64,000 nt of DNA. Source: JBBQUN01 sp963717115. Its GTDB lineage: Bacteria; Actinomycetota; Acidimicrobiia; Acidimicrobiales; SZUA-35. Below are positions 54,728 to 63,673 of this stretch, in pieces. Within the stretch, counting starts at the first letter, position 1. Each line of letters starts with the position of its first letter. A program made the position numbers and the translations under genes. The stretch is from positions 1-64,000 of the forward strand of contig CAVQVO010000011.1 in NCBI GenBank assembly GCA_963717115.1. Reading direction: 5' to 3'. Under the pieces are notes generated by a model. It made no database searches. It had not been told where the DNA came from and saw only the letters and a program-made list of their open reading frames with translations.

Positions 54728-55690
54728 TCACCCCCTACCCAGGTCGAACATCGTCACCTTGGCGGCTCGGCCGCCGAGGCTCGCGTAGAAGGCCAGGGCG
54801 TGCGAGTCGTCGTCGTCGGCCGGCACGAACACGACATCGATCCCGCGATCGGCCGCACCGGCGACCAGCGCCTCGACGAGTCGTCGGCCGATGCCACGAC
54901 GCTGATGGTCGGCTCGGACGGCAAGGTCGTAGACGAACAGCTCCGTGCGTTCGTCGCGTGTCATCGCGAGCTCGTGGCCGGTGATGCATCCGATCGCTTC
55001 CCCGTCCTGGAAGGCGCCGATCGCCCAGAACGAGGCGTTGGCGAGCAGACCGGCCACGTAGTCGTCGGACAACACCTCGTGGTCTTCGTCGAACACGTCG
55101 TGCATCATCTCGAACGCGGCGCGGGCCTGCGCTACGTCGCCCACTCCGAGCCGTTGGAGCACCACGCCGCCCGGGCCCACGCCCGGGCCGGCCACACGGG
55201 GGCTGATCGTCCAGTAGTCACGCATCAGATCGTGCGACCAGGCTGGTTGGCGGACCGGGGTCCTCGGAGCGAACTCGACCAGGTAGGGCTTGAGATCGAG
55301 GACGGGGGTGCCGTCGATGGCGTCGAGCCCTCGGACGGTCACGACCCGTCGATCGACGTCGACGATCTCGCAGGTCGTCACACCGATTCGGTTCGGTCGG
55401 CCCTTCGCTCGCTGGGCGAAGATGCCGACGCGCGGCCAGTCCGATCTCCCGCGCGGGTGGCGGGCGCCGACGGTGATCGTCGCCTCGTCGACCTGGTCGA
55501 AGCGATACACGACCTCGAGGTGGGAGAACTCGTCGAGTCCGGTGAGCGCATCGGTCGGGAAGCGGTCGTCGAGGACGATCTCGCTGCGCACGTCGCCCCA
55601 GTCGTCGTCGATCGACTCGGTGCGTCCGCCTCGAACGATTCCGATCGGAACCACGGTGAGAGCATTCGTGCGAATCGGCGGCGTCGTCAT
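54728..55690 (-). CDS. TrmO (tRNA m6t6A methyltransferase)-AAC(3)-I-type GNAT fusion
   Basis: A 320-residue two-domain protein. Residues 10-160 are a TsaA/TrmO domain: VVPIGIVRGGRTESIDDDWGDVRSEIVLDD, LDEFSHLEVVYRFDQ, ARHPRGRSDWPRVGIFAQRAKGRPNRIGVTTCEIV and GTPVLDLKPYLVEF; TrmO N6-methylates t6A37 of tRNA-Thr using SAM. Residues 175-320 are a GNAT domain close to the AAC(3)-I group: FEMMHDVFDEDHEVLSDDYVAGLLANASFWAIGAF, TELFVYDLAVRADHQRRGIGRRLVEAL and DVVFVPADDDDSHALAFYASLG. I know of no characterised protein with this fusion. ATG 55690 or 55705 starts it. Confidence 0.85.
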   Translation of the reverse strand: MTTPPIRTNALTVVPIGIVRGGRTESIDDDWGDVRSEIVLDDRFPTDALTGLDEFSHLEVVYRFDQVDEATITVGARHPRGRSDWPRVGIFAQRAKGRPNRIGVTTCEIVDVDRRVVTVRGLDAIDGTPVLDLKPYLVEFAPRTPVRQPAWSHDLMRDYWTISPRVAGPGVGPGGVVLQRLGVGDVAQARAAFEMMHDVFDEDHEVLSDDYVAGLLANASFWAIGAFQDGEAIGCITGHELAMTRDERTELFVYDLAVRADHQRRGIGRRLVEALVAGAADRGIDVVFVPADDDDSHALAFYASLGGRAAKVTMFDLGRG

Positions 55691-55850
55691 GGGAACACTC
55701 TTCATCGTCCTTCGGGTCGACCGACCATCACGCCGGTGGCTCGTCCACAGGAGAACACTCGACGGAATCTCAGCACACCGAGTGACTGATCGCGGGGAAT
55801 TCGTGGTTGCTCCCGTCGGTCTGGTCGCGCAACAGCGAGCGATCGGTTCC

Positions 55851-56240
55851 CTACCCGACGACGCAGAACTCGTTTCCCTCTGGATCCTGCATCACGGTGA
55901 GGTCGCGATTCGGCAGCTCGTCGACCACGGTCGCACCGAGAGCGACCAAGCGCTGCACCTCCGAGGTGCGGTGGCCTGCTCTGACGTCGATGTGAACCCG
56001 GTTCTTGACGACCTTCGATTCTGGAACCTCCTGGAACCACAGTCGGGGTCCGGTCGGTGCCTCGAGGAGCACGGTTGGATCGTCGTCGAGGTCGGTGATG
56101 CCGAGTAGTGCGAGCCGGGCGACCTCGTCTTCGTCATACGGCGCGACCTCGTAGTCGTCGAGCACCTGCGACCAGAACCGTGCCAGCGACGCCGGGTGGC
56201 GGCAGTCGATCACGATGTCGGCGAGTGCGGCCACGTCCAC
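55851..56240 (-). CDS. VOC/glyoxalase-like protein
   Basis: A 129-residue glyoxalase-like protein: LADIVIDCRHPASLARFWSQVLDDYEV, PRLWFQEVPESKVVKNRVHIDVRAGHRTSEVQRLVALGATVVDELPN and VMQDPEGNEFCVVG, the standard actinobacterial Glyoxalase_6 pattern. The start is uncertain: GTG 56240 or 56234. It overlaps the 3' end of the preceding membrane protein by about 30 bp and is the last gene of the ECF-sigma/ABC operon. Confidence 0.85.
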   Translation of the reverse strand: MDVAALADIVIDCRHPASLARFWSQVLDDYEVAPYDEDEVARLALLGITDLDDDPTVLLEAPTGPRLWFQEVPESKVVKNRVHIDVRAGHRTSEVQRLVALGATVVDELPNRDLTVMQDPEGNEFCVVG

Positions 56241-56872
56241 ATCGTGCCACGCCGCTCGTTCGGCCACCCGGGGCCGGCGGGTCGGGCGTCGGTCCAGAAC
56301 GTCAGAACCAGCACGGCCGCGCCGGCGAGTGCGAGCGAGATCCAGATCCCCGCACTGCGTGCCCAGTCCTCGTGCGGCCAGATCGGGAACAGGGGAGCGT
56401 GGTCGTCGGCCGGCCGTGCCAGGGCGAGCCCGAGGATCAGCGGCGAGACGACACCGGCGATTCGGTGTCCCGGCTCGGAACGGCCGCGTTGGCGCATCAG
56501 GCAGCCGGTGGCGTAGCCGAGCATCGATGCGGCGAGGCCCTGCAGTGCGAACAGTCGAAGATGGTCCGGTAGGTCTTCGCGTATCACGACGTGAACCGAG
56601 ATCCAGGTGGCGACCAACACGACTGGCGACAGCGAGCGCGCCGCGCTCCGCCACCAGAGCGGTCGGGAGGTCACGTCGACGATGGGAGCGCATCGCTCGT
56701 CCACTGCCCATGCCGACATGCCGGCGATGACGCCGATCGCGCCGCCGCGCAGCGGCCACATCGAGTTCGGCCACCGGGCCACGATCACGAGGAGTCCGAT
56801 CGTGGTCGCGGCCGAGCCGGCCAGGAGCCTCCAGGAGGTCGCAGCGCGGAGGTAGACGAAGGTCGATCGCAT
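56210..56872 (-). CDS. Integral membrane protein in the ABC operon
   Basis: A 220-residue protein with about six hydrophobic helices (LLAGSAATTIGLLVIVA; GGAIGVIAGMSAWAV; LSPVVLVATWISVHVVI; LFALQGLAASMLGYATG; IAGVVSPLILGLALA; GIWISLALAGAAVLVLTFW). ATG 56872 lies 13 bp after the ABC permease stop. It may be a second membrane subunit of the transporter. No family recognised. Confidence 0.78.
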   Translation of the reverse strand: MRSTFVYLRAATSWRLLAGSAATTIGLLVIVARWPNSMWPLRGGAIGVIAGMSAWAVDERCAPIVDVTSRPLWWRSAARSLSPVVLVATWISVHVVIREDLPDHLRLFALQGLAASMLGYATGCLMRQRGRSEPGHRIAGVVSPLILGLALARPADDHAPLFPIWPHEDWARSAGIWISLALAGAAVLVLTFWTDARPAGPGWPNERRGTMWTWPHSPTS

Positions 56873-56885
56873 GCCGGGACCGACC

Positions 56886-57800
56886 TCACCCACCCCAGGA
56901 GCTGCCCGCACCAGGGAGCGGGTTGATGATGGTGTCGGCGATGCCGGTCCACATCGCGAGCAAACAGGTACCGACGGCAACGGCGACGACGACGCGCAGC
57001 CACACCGTCGTGCGGCGCAGGTGCCGATCATCGTCGTGTCGGACCGCGACGAGGGCACCGATCGCGCACAGCGAGAGGAGGTACACCACCCACCACTGCG
57101 GCGACCCGCTCAACACCAGCGATCGCTCCGAATCACCGTCGATGCCGAACGGGCCACCCCAGTACGTCCATGGCATCGCGACGCGGATGCGACGGAGTGG
57201 TTCGAAGAGGCCCTGGAAGACGATGCAGAGCGCGACGAGCCCGACCGATGCGGCGATCGGGGCGGCGCGCCAACTCGTGTGGCGGGCGATCACCACACCG
57301 AGGATCGGGCCACCGAGGCAGCTGATCGCGCCGGTTCCGAACCAGACCGCAGCGACCCAGGTATCCGACATCATCGCTGCGTAACCGTTGGACGGCGGTG
57401 GGTTGGTGTGGAACCGGATGATGGTGGCTGCGACGAAGCCGGTGCCGGCCACGAACGGCAGGAAGCACGCCGTGAGATGTGCGACCGTCCGTGTCGCTTC
57501 GGTGACGGGAGTCGGGCCGGCGGCACGAGCGCAACGATCCGAGGCCCAGACCCGGAGCGTGCTGGTCGAGATGCCGAGCAGCCCCATGAGCGCGGCCGGT
57601 GCGATCAGTGCGAGTTCGTCGACGGGTTCGTCGGCATCGAGGTAGGGGAGGAGCGCGGCGTAGGTCAGGAGCACGCCCAGAACGAAGAGCGGATGACGGA
57701 GGTATCGCCCGAACTCGATCAGCGCGAGGTCGCGCCAGGCGGCGGACGATCCCGACGGTGCCGATGCCACCGGACGGACGGCGTACGTTTCGGCGGTCAT
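56886..57800 (-). CDS. ABC transporter permease
   Basis: A 304-residue permease with six to seven membrane helices, among them LFVLGVLLTYAALLPYL, LALIAPAALMGLLGIST, CFLPFVAGTGFVAATII, WVAAVWFGTGAISCLGGPILGVVIA, IAASVGLVALCIVF and LRVVVAVAVGTCLLAMW. Its ATG overlaps the ATPase stop as ATGA, so the two are a transporter pair. The absence of a binding protein suggests export, for example of a lipid or antibiotic. Confidence 0.85.
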   Translation of the reverse strand: MTAETYAVRPVASAPSGSSAAWRDLALIEFGRYLRHPLFVLGVLLTYAALLPYLDADEPVDELALIAPAALMGLLGISTSTLRVWASDRCARAAGPTPVTEATRTVAHLTACFLPFVAGTGFVAATIIRFHTNPPPSNGYAAMMSDTWVAAVWFGTGAISCLGGPILGVVIARHTSWRAAPIAASVGLVALCIVFQGLFEPLRRIRVAMPWTYWGGPFGIDGDSERSLVLSGSPQWWVVYLLSLCAIGALVAVRHDDDRHLRRTTVWLRVVVAVAVGTCLLAMWTGIADTIINPLPGAGSSWGG

Positions 57801-58660
57801 GCTGCGACCTCGCTCGCCTGTGGGCCGATCAACAACAGGTAGGCGTCCTCCACGGTGGGGGATGCCGGTCGTGCCTCGGGTGGCGGGTGGCCGCCGACCG
57901 ACCGGATCCGTTGGCTGGGGTCTCGCCACGAGGCGACCGCCCCGGGTATCGGTTGGTCGTCGAGGAAGACGCGATCTCGGGCGGTCTCGATGAACGTCGG
58001 GACATCGCCGGCGAACGCCAGTCGTCCGCGGTCCATGACGATCACTCGATCGCAGACCGCACCGACGTCTTCGGTTTGGTGGGTGGCGAGCAGCACGATT
58101 CCGTGGCGGGCCCGATCGGAGAGTGTTGCCCGGAACACCGCCCGTTGCTCGGGATCGAGCCCGGTCGTCGGTTCGTCGAGGATCAGCAGTTCGGGGTCGC
58201 CGATCAGCGCTTGCGCGAAGGCGAGGCGGCGGCGCTGGCCGCCGGACAACTTGCGGATCTTGATCGTCGGTCGGTCGTCGAGCTGCACGGCGGCCAGAAC
58301 CCGACGGATCTCGGCATGGCGGTTCGGCTTGTCGTTCCACTCCTTCAGCACGGCGATGTATTCGAGGAAGCCGAACGCGGTCATCCCGGAGGGATACTCG
58401 ACCTCCTGGGGCATGAACCCGAGCCGTCGGCGGATCTCGGTTCGCTCGGCGAGGGTGCCATCGGCACGGTGGCCGAGCACCCGTATCGAGCCGGCATCGG
58501 GCGCTGCGGCGGTCGACAACAGACCGAGCAGCGTGGTCTTGCCTGCACCGTTCGGGCCGAGCAGTGCCGTGATGCCTCGGTCGAGGGTGAACGAGACGTC
58601 ATCGAGCGCAAGAGTCGAGCCGTATCGTCGCGTGACGTGTTCGAGCTGGATGCTGTTCAT
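57797..58660 (-). CDS. ABC transporter ATP-binding protein
   Basis: A 287-residue ABC ATPase. Walker A is GPNGAGKTT (about 36-44), Q-loop FMPQEVEYPSGM, signature LSGGQRRRLA, Walker B LLILDEPTTGLDP, and H-loop ATHQTED. It is of the CcmA/exporter-type subfamily with a short C-terminal extension. ATG 58660 has AAAGGAA upstream. It lies 40 bp after the anti-sigma-type gene, completing a sigma/anti-sigma/transporter operon. Confidence 0.93.
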   Translation of the reverse strand: MNSIQLEHVTRRYGSTLALDDVSFTLDRGITALLGPNGAGKTTLLGLLSTAAAPDAGSIRVLGHRADGTLAERTEIRRRLGFMPQEVEYPSGMTAFGFLEYIAVLKEWNDKPNRHAEIRRVLAAVQLDDRPTIKIRKLSGGQRRRLAFAQALIGDPELLILDEPTTGLDPEQRAVFRATLSDRARHGIVLLATHQTEDVGAVCDRVIVMDRGRLAFAGDVPTFIETARDRVFLDDQPIPGAVASWRDPSQRIRSVGGHPPPEARPASPTVEDAYLLLIGPQASEVAA

Positions 58661-58700
58661 CAACTCGGTTCCTTTCGTTTGGGCGGATGGATTCGGTGAG

Positions 58701-59543
58701 TCACGGAACCGTGATCGCGACGGGGACGTCGAGCGACTCCAGACGGTGTCGGAGCAGCACCCCGGCGGCGGCCGCGATCGCCAGCGACACGAGCTGAACC
58801 GAAGGCGCGGTCAGCGAGTTCTGGAGGTCGCGAAGTTGCCAGGCGACGACGATGCCGAGCCAGACCCCCGAGACGATGGCTGCCGGAACCAGTGGATCGG
58901 TCCACGTCGACGCGACGAGCACGACGAGGGTGCACGCAGCACACGGCAGCAGCCATGCGACCGCGATCCACGGGTTGCCCGGGATCACGGCACCGAAGGC
59001 GACGGCGAGCGGCAATGCACTCGCAACCACGTAGGCGGTACGCCACAGGAGGAGCCGGGCCGGAGAGTAGGGGGCCGTGGTCTCGAGCAACACGCTGCTG
59101 TGGGTGTTGAGACGAAACGTTGCGGCGACACCGAGTGGCGGAAGCAGTGGTGCGAGCACGATGAAGGCCAGTCGGGCCCGGTCGGTGTCGCCCAGTGCCG
59201 ATGCGAGGGCCGCAACGGCGAGGATGAGCGTTGTCGCGAGGGTCCATTGAGCGCACTGCGACCCGATCGCTCGGATGACCACGGTGTCGGCGTCGCGCAC
59301 CCCGAGTCGGCGGAGCCATCTCGGAGCACGACCGGCATCGAGGTCCTCGACACGAGTCGAGATCCGGTCCCACACCTGATCGAACGACACCGAACCGAGC
59401 GCACCCCCGCTCGTGCGGGCGAGTGCAGCGCGGCAGATGGCGCACCTCGAGAGGTGTGCCTCCACCGATGCACGCGGGATCCCGTCGAGCCGGCGGTCGT
59501 GGTAGGCCGACAGTGCGGCATCGTCGACATGCCAGGTGTTCAT
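58701..59543 (-). CDS. Zinc-finger membrane anti-sigma-like protein
   Basis: A 280-residue protein. The N-terminal zinc-binding anti-sigma finger (about 5-42) reads HVDDAALSAYHDRRLDGIPRASVEAHLSRCAICRAALA, with the HxxxCxxC of ZAS domains. Six hydrophobic helices follow (from about 100). The start overlaps the sigma gene stop as ATGA, the usual arrangement for an ECF sigma factor and its antagonist. It would hold the sigma factor at the membrane until signalled. Confidence 0.88.
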   Translation of the reverse strand: MNTWHVDDAALSAYHDRRLDGIPRASVEAHLSRCAICRAALARTSGGALGSVSFDQVWDRISTRVEDLDAGRAPRWLRRLGVRDADTVVIRAIGSQCAQWTLATTLILAVAALASALGDTDRARLAFIVLAPLLPPLGVAATFRLNTHSSVLLETTAPYSPARLLLWRTAYVVASALPLAVAFGAVIPGNPWIAVAWLLPCAACTLVVLVASTWTDPLVPAAIVSGVWLGIVVAWQLRDLQNSLTAPSVQLVSLAIAAAAGVLLRHRLESLDVPVAITVP

Positions 59544-60115
59544 CGCAGTTCTCCCAACTCCAGCTTCCTGACGCCGAGTTCGGCGCGCAGCACCGACTTG
59601 GCCTTGCGCATCCTGCCCTTCACGGTGCCCTCCGGCAGCCCGAGCATCCGACCGGCCTGGCGGGCGGTCAGACCGTCGAAGACCATCGCCTGGACCACAT
59701 CCAGGAGCTCGGGCGACAACCGCGCCAGCGCTGCGCCGGCATCGCCGAACGCGATGTGTTCGAGCACCCTCGCCTCGGCGCTGTCGGCCGACATCGATGC
59801 CGGGAACGGGTCGGGACGTGACTGTCGGCCGGCACGCCGGAGCTGGGTCACGAGCTGGCGAACGGCGATGCCCCAGATCCAGGCGGCGACGTCGCCCTCG
59901 TTTCGCCATCGCGGGGCACTCTTCCACACCGCGAGGAACGTCTCCTCCACCGCATCGGCGACCAGTGCATCGTCGAAGCACCGGGTGCGCAAGCGGGCGG
60001 TCAGCCACGGCACATGCCGGTCGTAGAGGCACCGCAGCGCCTCGAGATCCTCTGCTGCGATCGCAGCGACGAGGGCGGCATCGTCGAATGTGTCGAGGTG
60101 GCGCCGGGCCCTCAT
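59540..60115 (-). CDS. ECF RNA polymerase sigma factor
   Basis: A 191-residue ECF sigma factor. Region 2 (about 35-105) contains LYDRHVPWLTARLRTRCFDDALVADAVEETFLAVWKSAPRWRNEGDVAAWIWGIAVRQL. Region 4 (about 135-180) contains LSPELLDVVQAMVFDGLTARQAGRMLGLPEGTVKGRMRKAKSVLRAEL, a helix-turn-helix for the -35. ATG 60115 starts the fold. It heads the operon with the zinc-finger antagonist and the ABC transporter and probably autoregulates it. Confidence 0.93.
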   Translation of the reverse strand: MRARRHLDTFDDAALVAAIAAEDLEALRCLYDRHVPWLTARLRTRCFDDALVADAVEETFLAVWKSAPRWRNEGDVAAWIWGIAVRQLVTQLRRAGRQSRPDPFPASMSADSAEARVLEHIAFGDAGAALARLSPELLDVVQAMVFDGLTARQAGRMLGLPEGTVKGRMRKAKSVLRAELGVRKLELGELR

Positions 60116-60278
60116 CGCGCGAGTCTCGCAGAGTCGATCCGGTCGACGAGGCGGACCAGGACGACGTGCCCAAATGGTTCGTCGATTCGTCCCGGACACG
60201 TCATACCCCTCTGTCGCTCGAGCGGACGATTCGGGATCACGCCGACCGCAGAAACGACACGACTGCGGCCAGCTTGGC

Positions 60279-60320
60279 GACATCGACATCGGCATCGACA
60301 TCGACATCGACATCGACATC
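60279..60320. repeat. Hexanucleotide repeat (GACATC)7
   Basis: Seven tandem GACATC units (one is GGCATC) lie in the 292-bp gap between the sigma gene and the divergent TRAP-type gene, about 165 bases from one start and 88 from the other. No promoter elements were recognised around it. Copy number could vary by slippage and change promoter spacing. Confidence 0.85.
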
Positions 60321-60407
60321 GTGACGCCACGACGCCACGGACCGCCGATCTCGTTCGACGTGATCCCGAACGGCACCGTCGAGCGACAGCCGGTTGAGGA
60401 GGTCATC

Positions 60408-62047
60408 ATGTCCGAGAACATCCAGCCAGGGTCCGCGACGCCGGCGCGAACAGACGCACCGGAGCGCGTGGTCGTCGGGAGGAACGCCATCGTCGGGCGG
60501 CGCCGGCGCCATGATTGCCGCACCGCACGGGCGGGACGTCTCGCTCGACGACTGGGAGCGGCGATACTCGTGACAGCAGCCGCCGCCTGCGGTTCCGGCA
60601 GTGACGGGGCGGAGGAATCGGTGTCCAGCGCAGTCGTGGCGGCGCCCGACAGCGAGGTGGTGCAGCTGCGGATCGGGACCAACGATCCAGCTGATGCTCC
60701 GACGGCGTTCGCAATCGCCGAGTTCGTCCGTCAGGTCGAGGAGCTGTCCGCCGGTTCGATCATCGTCGAGCCGGTGTGGCGCGCTGCCGGCGATCCGGCG
60801 CCCGACGACTGGGATCAAGCGGTCGCGGCGAAGGTGATCGCTGGTGACCTCGATCTCGCCCTGGTCCCGTCGGCTTCGTGGGACACCGAGCACGACATCG
60901 TCCTTGCGGGCGTTGAACGCTCCGTTCCTCGTCGATTCCCAGGAGCTCGTCGCGGCCATCGTCTCGGGTGACATCGCCGGGGAGTTGATGGCGGGTCTCG
61001 ACGAAACGGGTGTCACGGGGCTGGCGTTGCTTCCCGAAGGACTCCGGTACGTGTTCTCGTACGGCGACGCATTGACGGCGCCCGGGCGACTTCGAAGGAG
61101 CGACGATCAGGTCGCCACGATCCGACACGGTGTACTCACTGTTCGAGGCGTTCGGCGCAACCGCCGACGACCCGCAGGGGTCCGAGTTCGACGAACAGGC
61201 CGCCGACGGGTCACTGGCCGGGGTCGAGTCGTCGTTCGCCCGGGCAGCCGGATTGCCGGGCGGCCCGACGACAGCGGTCGGAAACCTGCCGCTGTTCCCC
61301 AAGGTCAACACGCTCGTCGTCAACGACGCCAGGTTCGCGACCTTGACCGAAGCCCAACAGCAGGTGCTCCACGATGCCGCAGCGGAGACGCTCGACTCGA
61401 TCCTCACCGACGCCACCGGCGAGGCGGCTCTCGCTGCCGACTACTGCGCGGCCGGTGGAACGATCGTCGCAATCGACGACGGGCAACTCGCGGCGTTCGA
61501 AGCAGCGGCAGCTCCGGTCTACGCCGAACTCGAGGCCGACCCGTCGACCGGCGCCATGATCGATCGCATCGACGACCTCGAGCTCGAGCTGCCAACCAGC
61601 TCGTCGATCGTGCCGTGCGGCCCAGGGCAGGACACAGCCACGACGGAACCCTTCGACGGCGACACCATCCCGATCGGCACCTACGAACGCACGATCACGA
61701 CCGCCGACGGATCCGACCTCGACCCGACCATCGTCGCCGACATCCTCGGCCCGAGCGGCGAGAAGCTCACCGAACTCGAGATCGCAGCCGACGCCTGGAC
61801 CCTCTACGAGGTCACCGACGACGGAGAACGCAGCGTCGCCGACCTCGGCACGTACCACTACGACTCCGACGGACGCTGGATCACGGTCAGCACGAGCGGT
61901 GGATGCTCCGGGTGCGTCATCGGTTTCGACTGGACCCTCGACGGCGACCAGCTCACGCTCACCCTGGCCGAGGTCGCCGATCATTCGATCTATGACGACG
62001 GCGTGCGCCTCATGACCGAGGGCGGCTACCAGGCCACGGTGGAGTAG
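60408..62047 (+). pseudogene. TRAP-type (DctP-like) substrate-binding lipoprotein, two frameshifts
   Basis: About 546 residues if two extra bases are removed (about 60895-60905 and 61080-61090). Signal: RRLGAAILVTAAAAC with a lipobox cysteine after Arg-rich sequence. Binding domain in three frame segments: QLRIGTNDPADAPTAFAIAEFVRQVEELSAG; ALNAPFLVDSQELVAAIVSGDIAGELMAGLDE; DFEGATIRSPRSDTVYSLFEAFGA through LPLFPKVNTLVVNDARFATLTEAQQQVLHDAA. A C-terminal beta-rich extension (about 410-546) with SGGCSGCVIGFDW follows and is not part of the family. No TRAP permeases are adjacent. ATG 60408 has GAGGAGG. Confidence 0.75.
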
Positions 62048-62117
62048 CGGCCGGCGAGCACGATGACTACCCAACGGGTAATCGCTCGATCGTCGTCCAC
62101 CGTTCACGCTGTGGTTC

Positions 62118-62573
62118 ATGACGACGACGAACCTCAACGCACGGACCACCGACCCTCGTTCACCGCTTCGAGGAGTGCTCGCCACGAACTCGGTCACCTC
62201 GGCCGCTGCCGGCCTCGCTGCGGCGATTGCTCCCGCGACGGTTGGTGAGGTCCTCGGCATCGTCCATGATCGGGGCGACCTGATCGTACGAGTCGTCGGC
62301 CTCGGACTGATCCTGTTCGCCGTCGAGGTCGCCGTGACCGCGGTTCGCCACCGAGAGGCGACGATCGCCCGGGACTCCCTGCTGATCTCCGCCGCCGATC
62401 TTGCCTGGGTGATCTCGACCATCGTCGTGTTGGCAACCGTCGATCTGTCGACGACCGGTCGAGTGATCGCTGCGGTGATGGGCGTCGGCGTTGCCACCTT
62501 CGCGGCCCTCCAGCTTCGCCTCGGGCGCAGCTCCATCGACCGAACCCACGACCGACCGGAAAATCGGCGATGA
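62118..62573 (+). CDS. Four-helix membrane protein of unknown function
   Basis: A 151-residue protein with four predicted helices (SVTSAAAGLAAAIAPATVG; LIVRVVGLGLILFAVEVAVTAV; LLISAADLAWVISTIVVLA; RVIAAVMGVGVATFAALQL). The layout matches a family of small actinobacterial SPW/DUF-type membrane proteins, but I cannot name it. ATG 62118 lacks a good ribosome site. Its stop overlaps a 22-codon ORF. Confidence 0.75.
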   Translation: MTTTNLNARTTDPRSPLRGVLATNSVTSAAAGLAAAIAPATVGEVLGIVHDRGDLIVRVVGLGLILFAVEVAVTAVRHREATIARDSLLISAADLAWVISTIVVLATVDLSTTGRVIAAVMGVGVATFAALQLRLGRSSIDRTHDRPENRR

Positions 62574-62638
62574 CCGACCTCGCCGCCGCCATCGACGCCC
62601 ATCTCACGGGCTTCGGTCCACGTCCCGAACACGACTGA
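62570..62638 (+). CDS. 22-codon ORF coupled to the membrane protein, possible truncated gene start
   Basis: ATG 62570 overlaps the preceding stop (ATGA) and encodes MTDLAAAIDAHLTGFGPRPEHD. It resembles the N-terminus of an NTF2/SnoaL-like protein (TDLAAAIDAHL), but the remainder is missing. It may be a relic or a real short peptide. Confidence 0.3.
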   Translation: MTDLAAAIDAHLTGFGPRPEHD

Positions 62639-62698
62639 ACGGTTTCCGTTACCTCAGAGGTCATCGATGGGGCCTCCGGCCGAACCTACGATCAGCCC

Positions 62699-63487
62699 AT
62701 GGCAACAGCGACCATTGGTGACCTCCTCAAGACCTGGCGATCCCGAAGGTCGTGCAGTCAGATGGCCCTGGCGCTCGACACCGGTGTCTCGACCAGGCAC
62801 CTCAGCTTCGTCGAAACCGGCCGATCCAGGCCCAGCCCGGAACTGGTGTTGGCTCTCGCCGAGCGCCTCGAGGTCCCGCTGCGCGAACGAAACACGATGC
62901 TGCTCGCCGCCGGCTATGCGCCCCGTTTCACCAGCCATCCGCTCGACGACGAGGCCATGGCGCTGATCCGGTCGTCGCTCGAGCGGGTTCTCGATGCGCA
63001 CGATCCCTTTCCCGGTTTGGTCCTCGACAAGCATTGGAACATCGTCATGGCGAACCGGGCAGCCACCCGGCTGCTCGAGCTGCTCCCACCGGAACTGCGC
63101 CAGGAACCGGTCAACCTGTTCCGGGTCAGTCTCCACCCGGATGGACTCGCCCGGTACACGACCAACTTCGACCATTGGGGTGGCTACCTGCTCCGCCAAC
63201 TCGACCGTCTCGCCGTCAGGTTCGGCGACGACGAATTCCCGTCGCTCCGCAACACGGTCGAGCAATACCCGAACGTGGCCGCTCTCGCCCGAAACCCGGC
63301 GAGGGCGACCGACGCCGATCTGGTCATCTCCTGCGAACTCGACCTGTTCGGTCGGCAGCTCCGGCTCTTCACCACGCTCACGACCTTCGGATCGCCACTC
63401 GATGTGACCCTCGACGAACTCCTCATCGAGCTGTTCTTTCCTGCCGACACCCCGACCGAGCACGCGCTCGCAGACCTCGACCGCTGA
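62699..63487 (+). CDS. XRE-family regulator with MmyB-like ligand domain
   Basis: A 262-residue regulator. The helix-turn-helix is at residues 5-60 (TIGDLLKTWRSRRSCSQMALALDTGVSTRHLSFVETGRSRPSPELVLAL). The C-terminal MmyB-like domain (about 95-250) contains VLDKHWNIVMANRAATRLLELLPPEL, LHPDGLARYTTNFDHWGGYLLRQL and RQLRLFTTLTTFGSPLDVTLDELLIELFFPAD; in MmyB this domain binds a fatty acid. ATG 62699 follows TACGAT at 62687-62692, so the transcript may be leaderless. No partner gene is evident. Confidence 0.92.
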   Translation: MATATIGDLLKTWRSRRSCSQMALALDTGVSTRHLSFVETGRSRPSPELVLALAERLEVPLRERNTMLLAAGYAPRFTSHPLDDEAMALIRSSLERVLDAHDPFPGLVLDKHWNIVMANRAATRLLELLPPELRQEPVNLFRVSLHPDGLARYTTNFDHWGGYLLRQLDRLAVRFGDDEFPSLRNTVEQYPNVAALARNPARATDADLVISCELDLFGRQLRLFTTLTTFGSPLDVTLDELLIELFFPADTPTEHALADLDR

Positions 63488-63673
63488 CGCCGGCGAGACC
63501 CGCCACCACCCGGCCACCGCTGGTGCGACGCTGCCCTGCACTCCTTCGTCGAGGCCTGGGCTTCGAGCTCCCCGATGTCCTCCGGGGATGTGGGAAAACA
63601 CTCCGGCCCACATCGCGGCTGCGGGTTACCTTGGTTGCGTGACACGCGTGCTTCGCGACGGCAGGGATCCACG

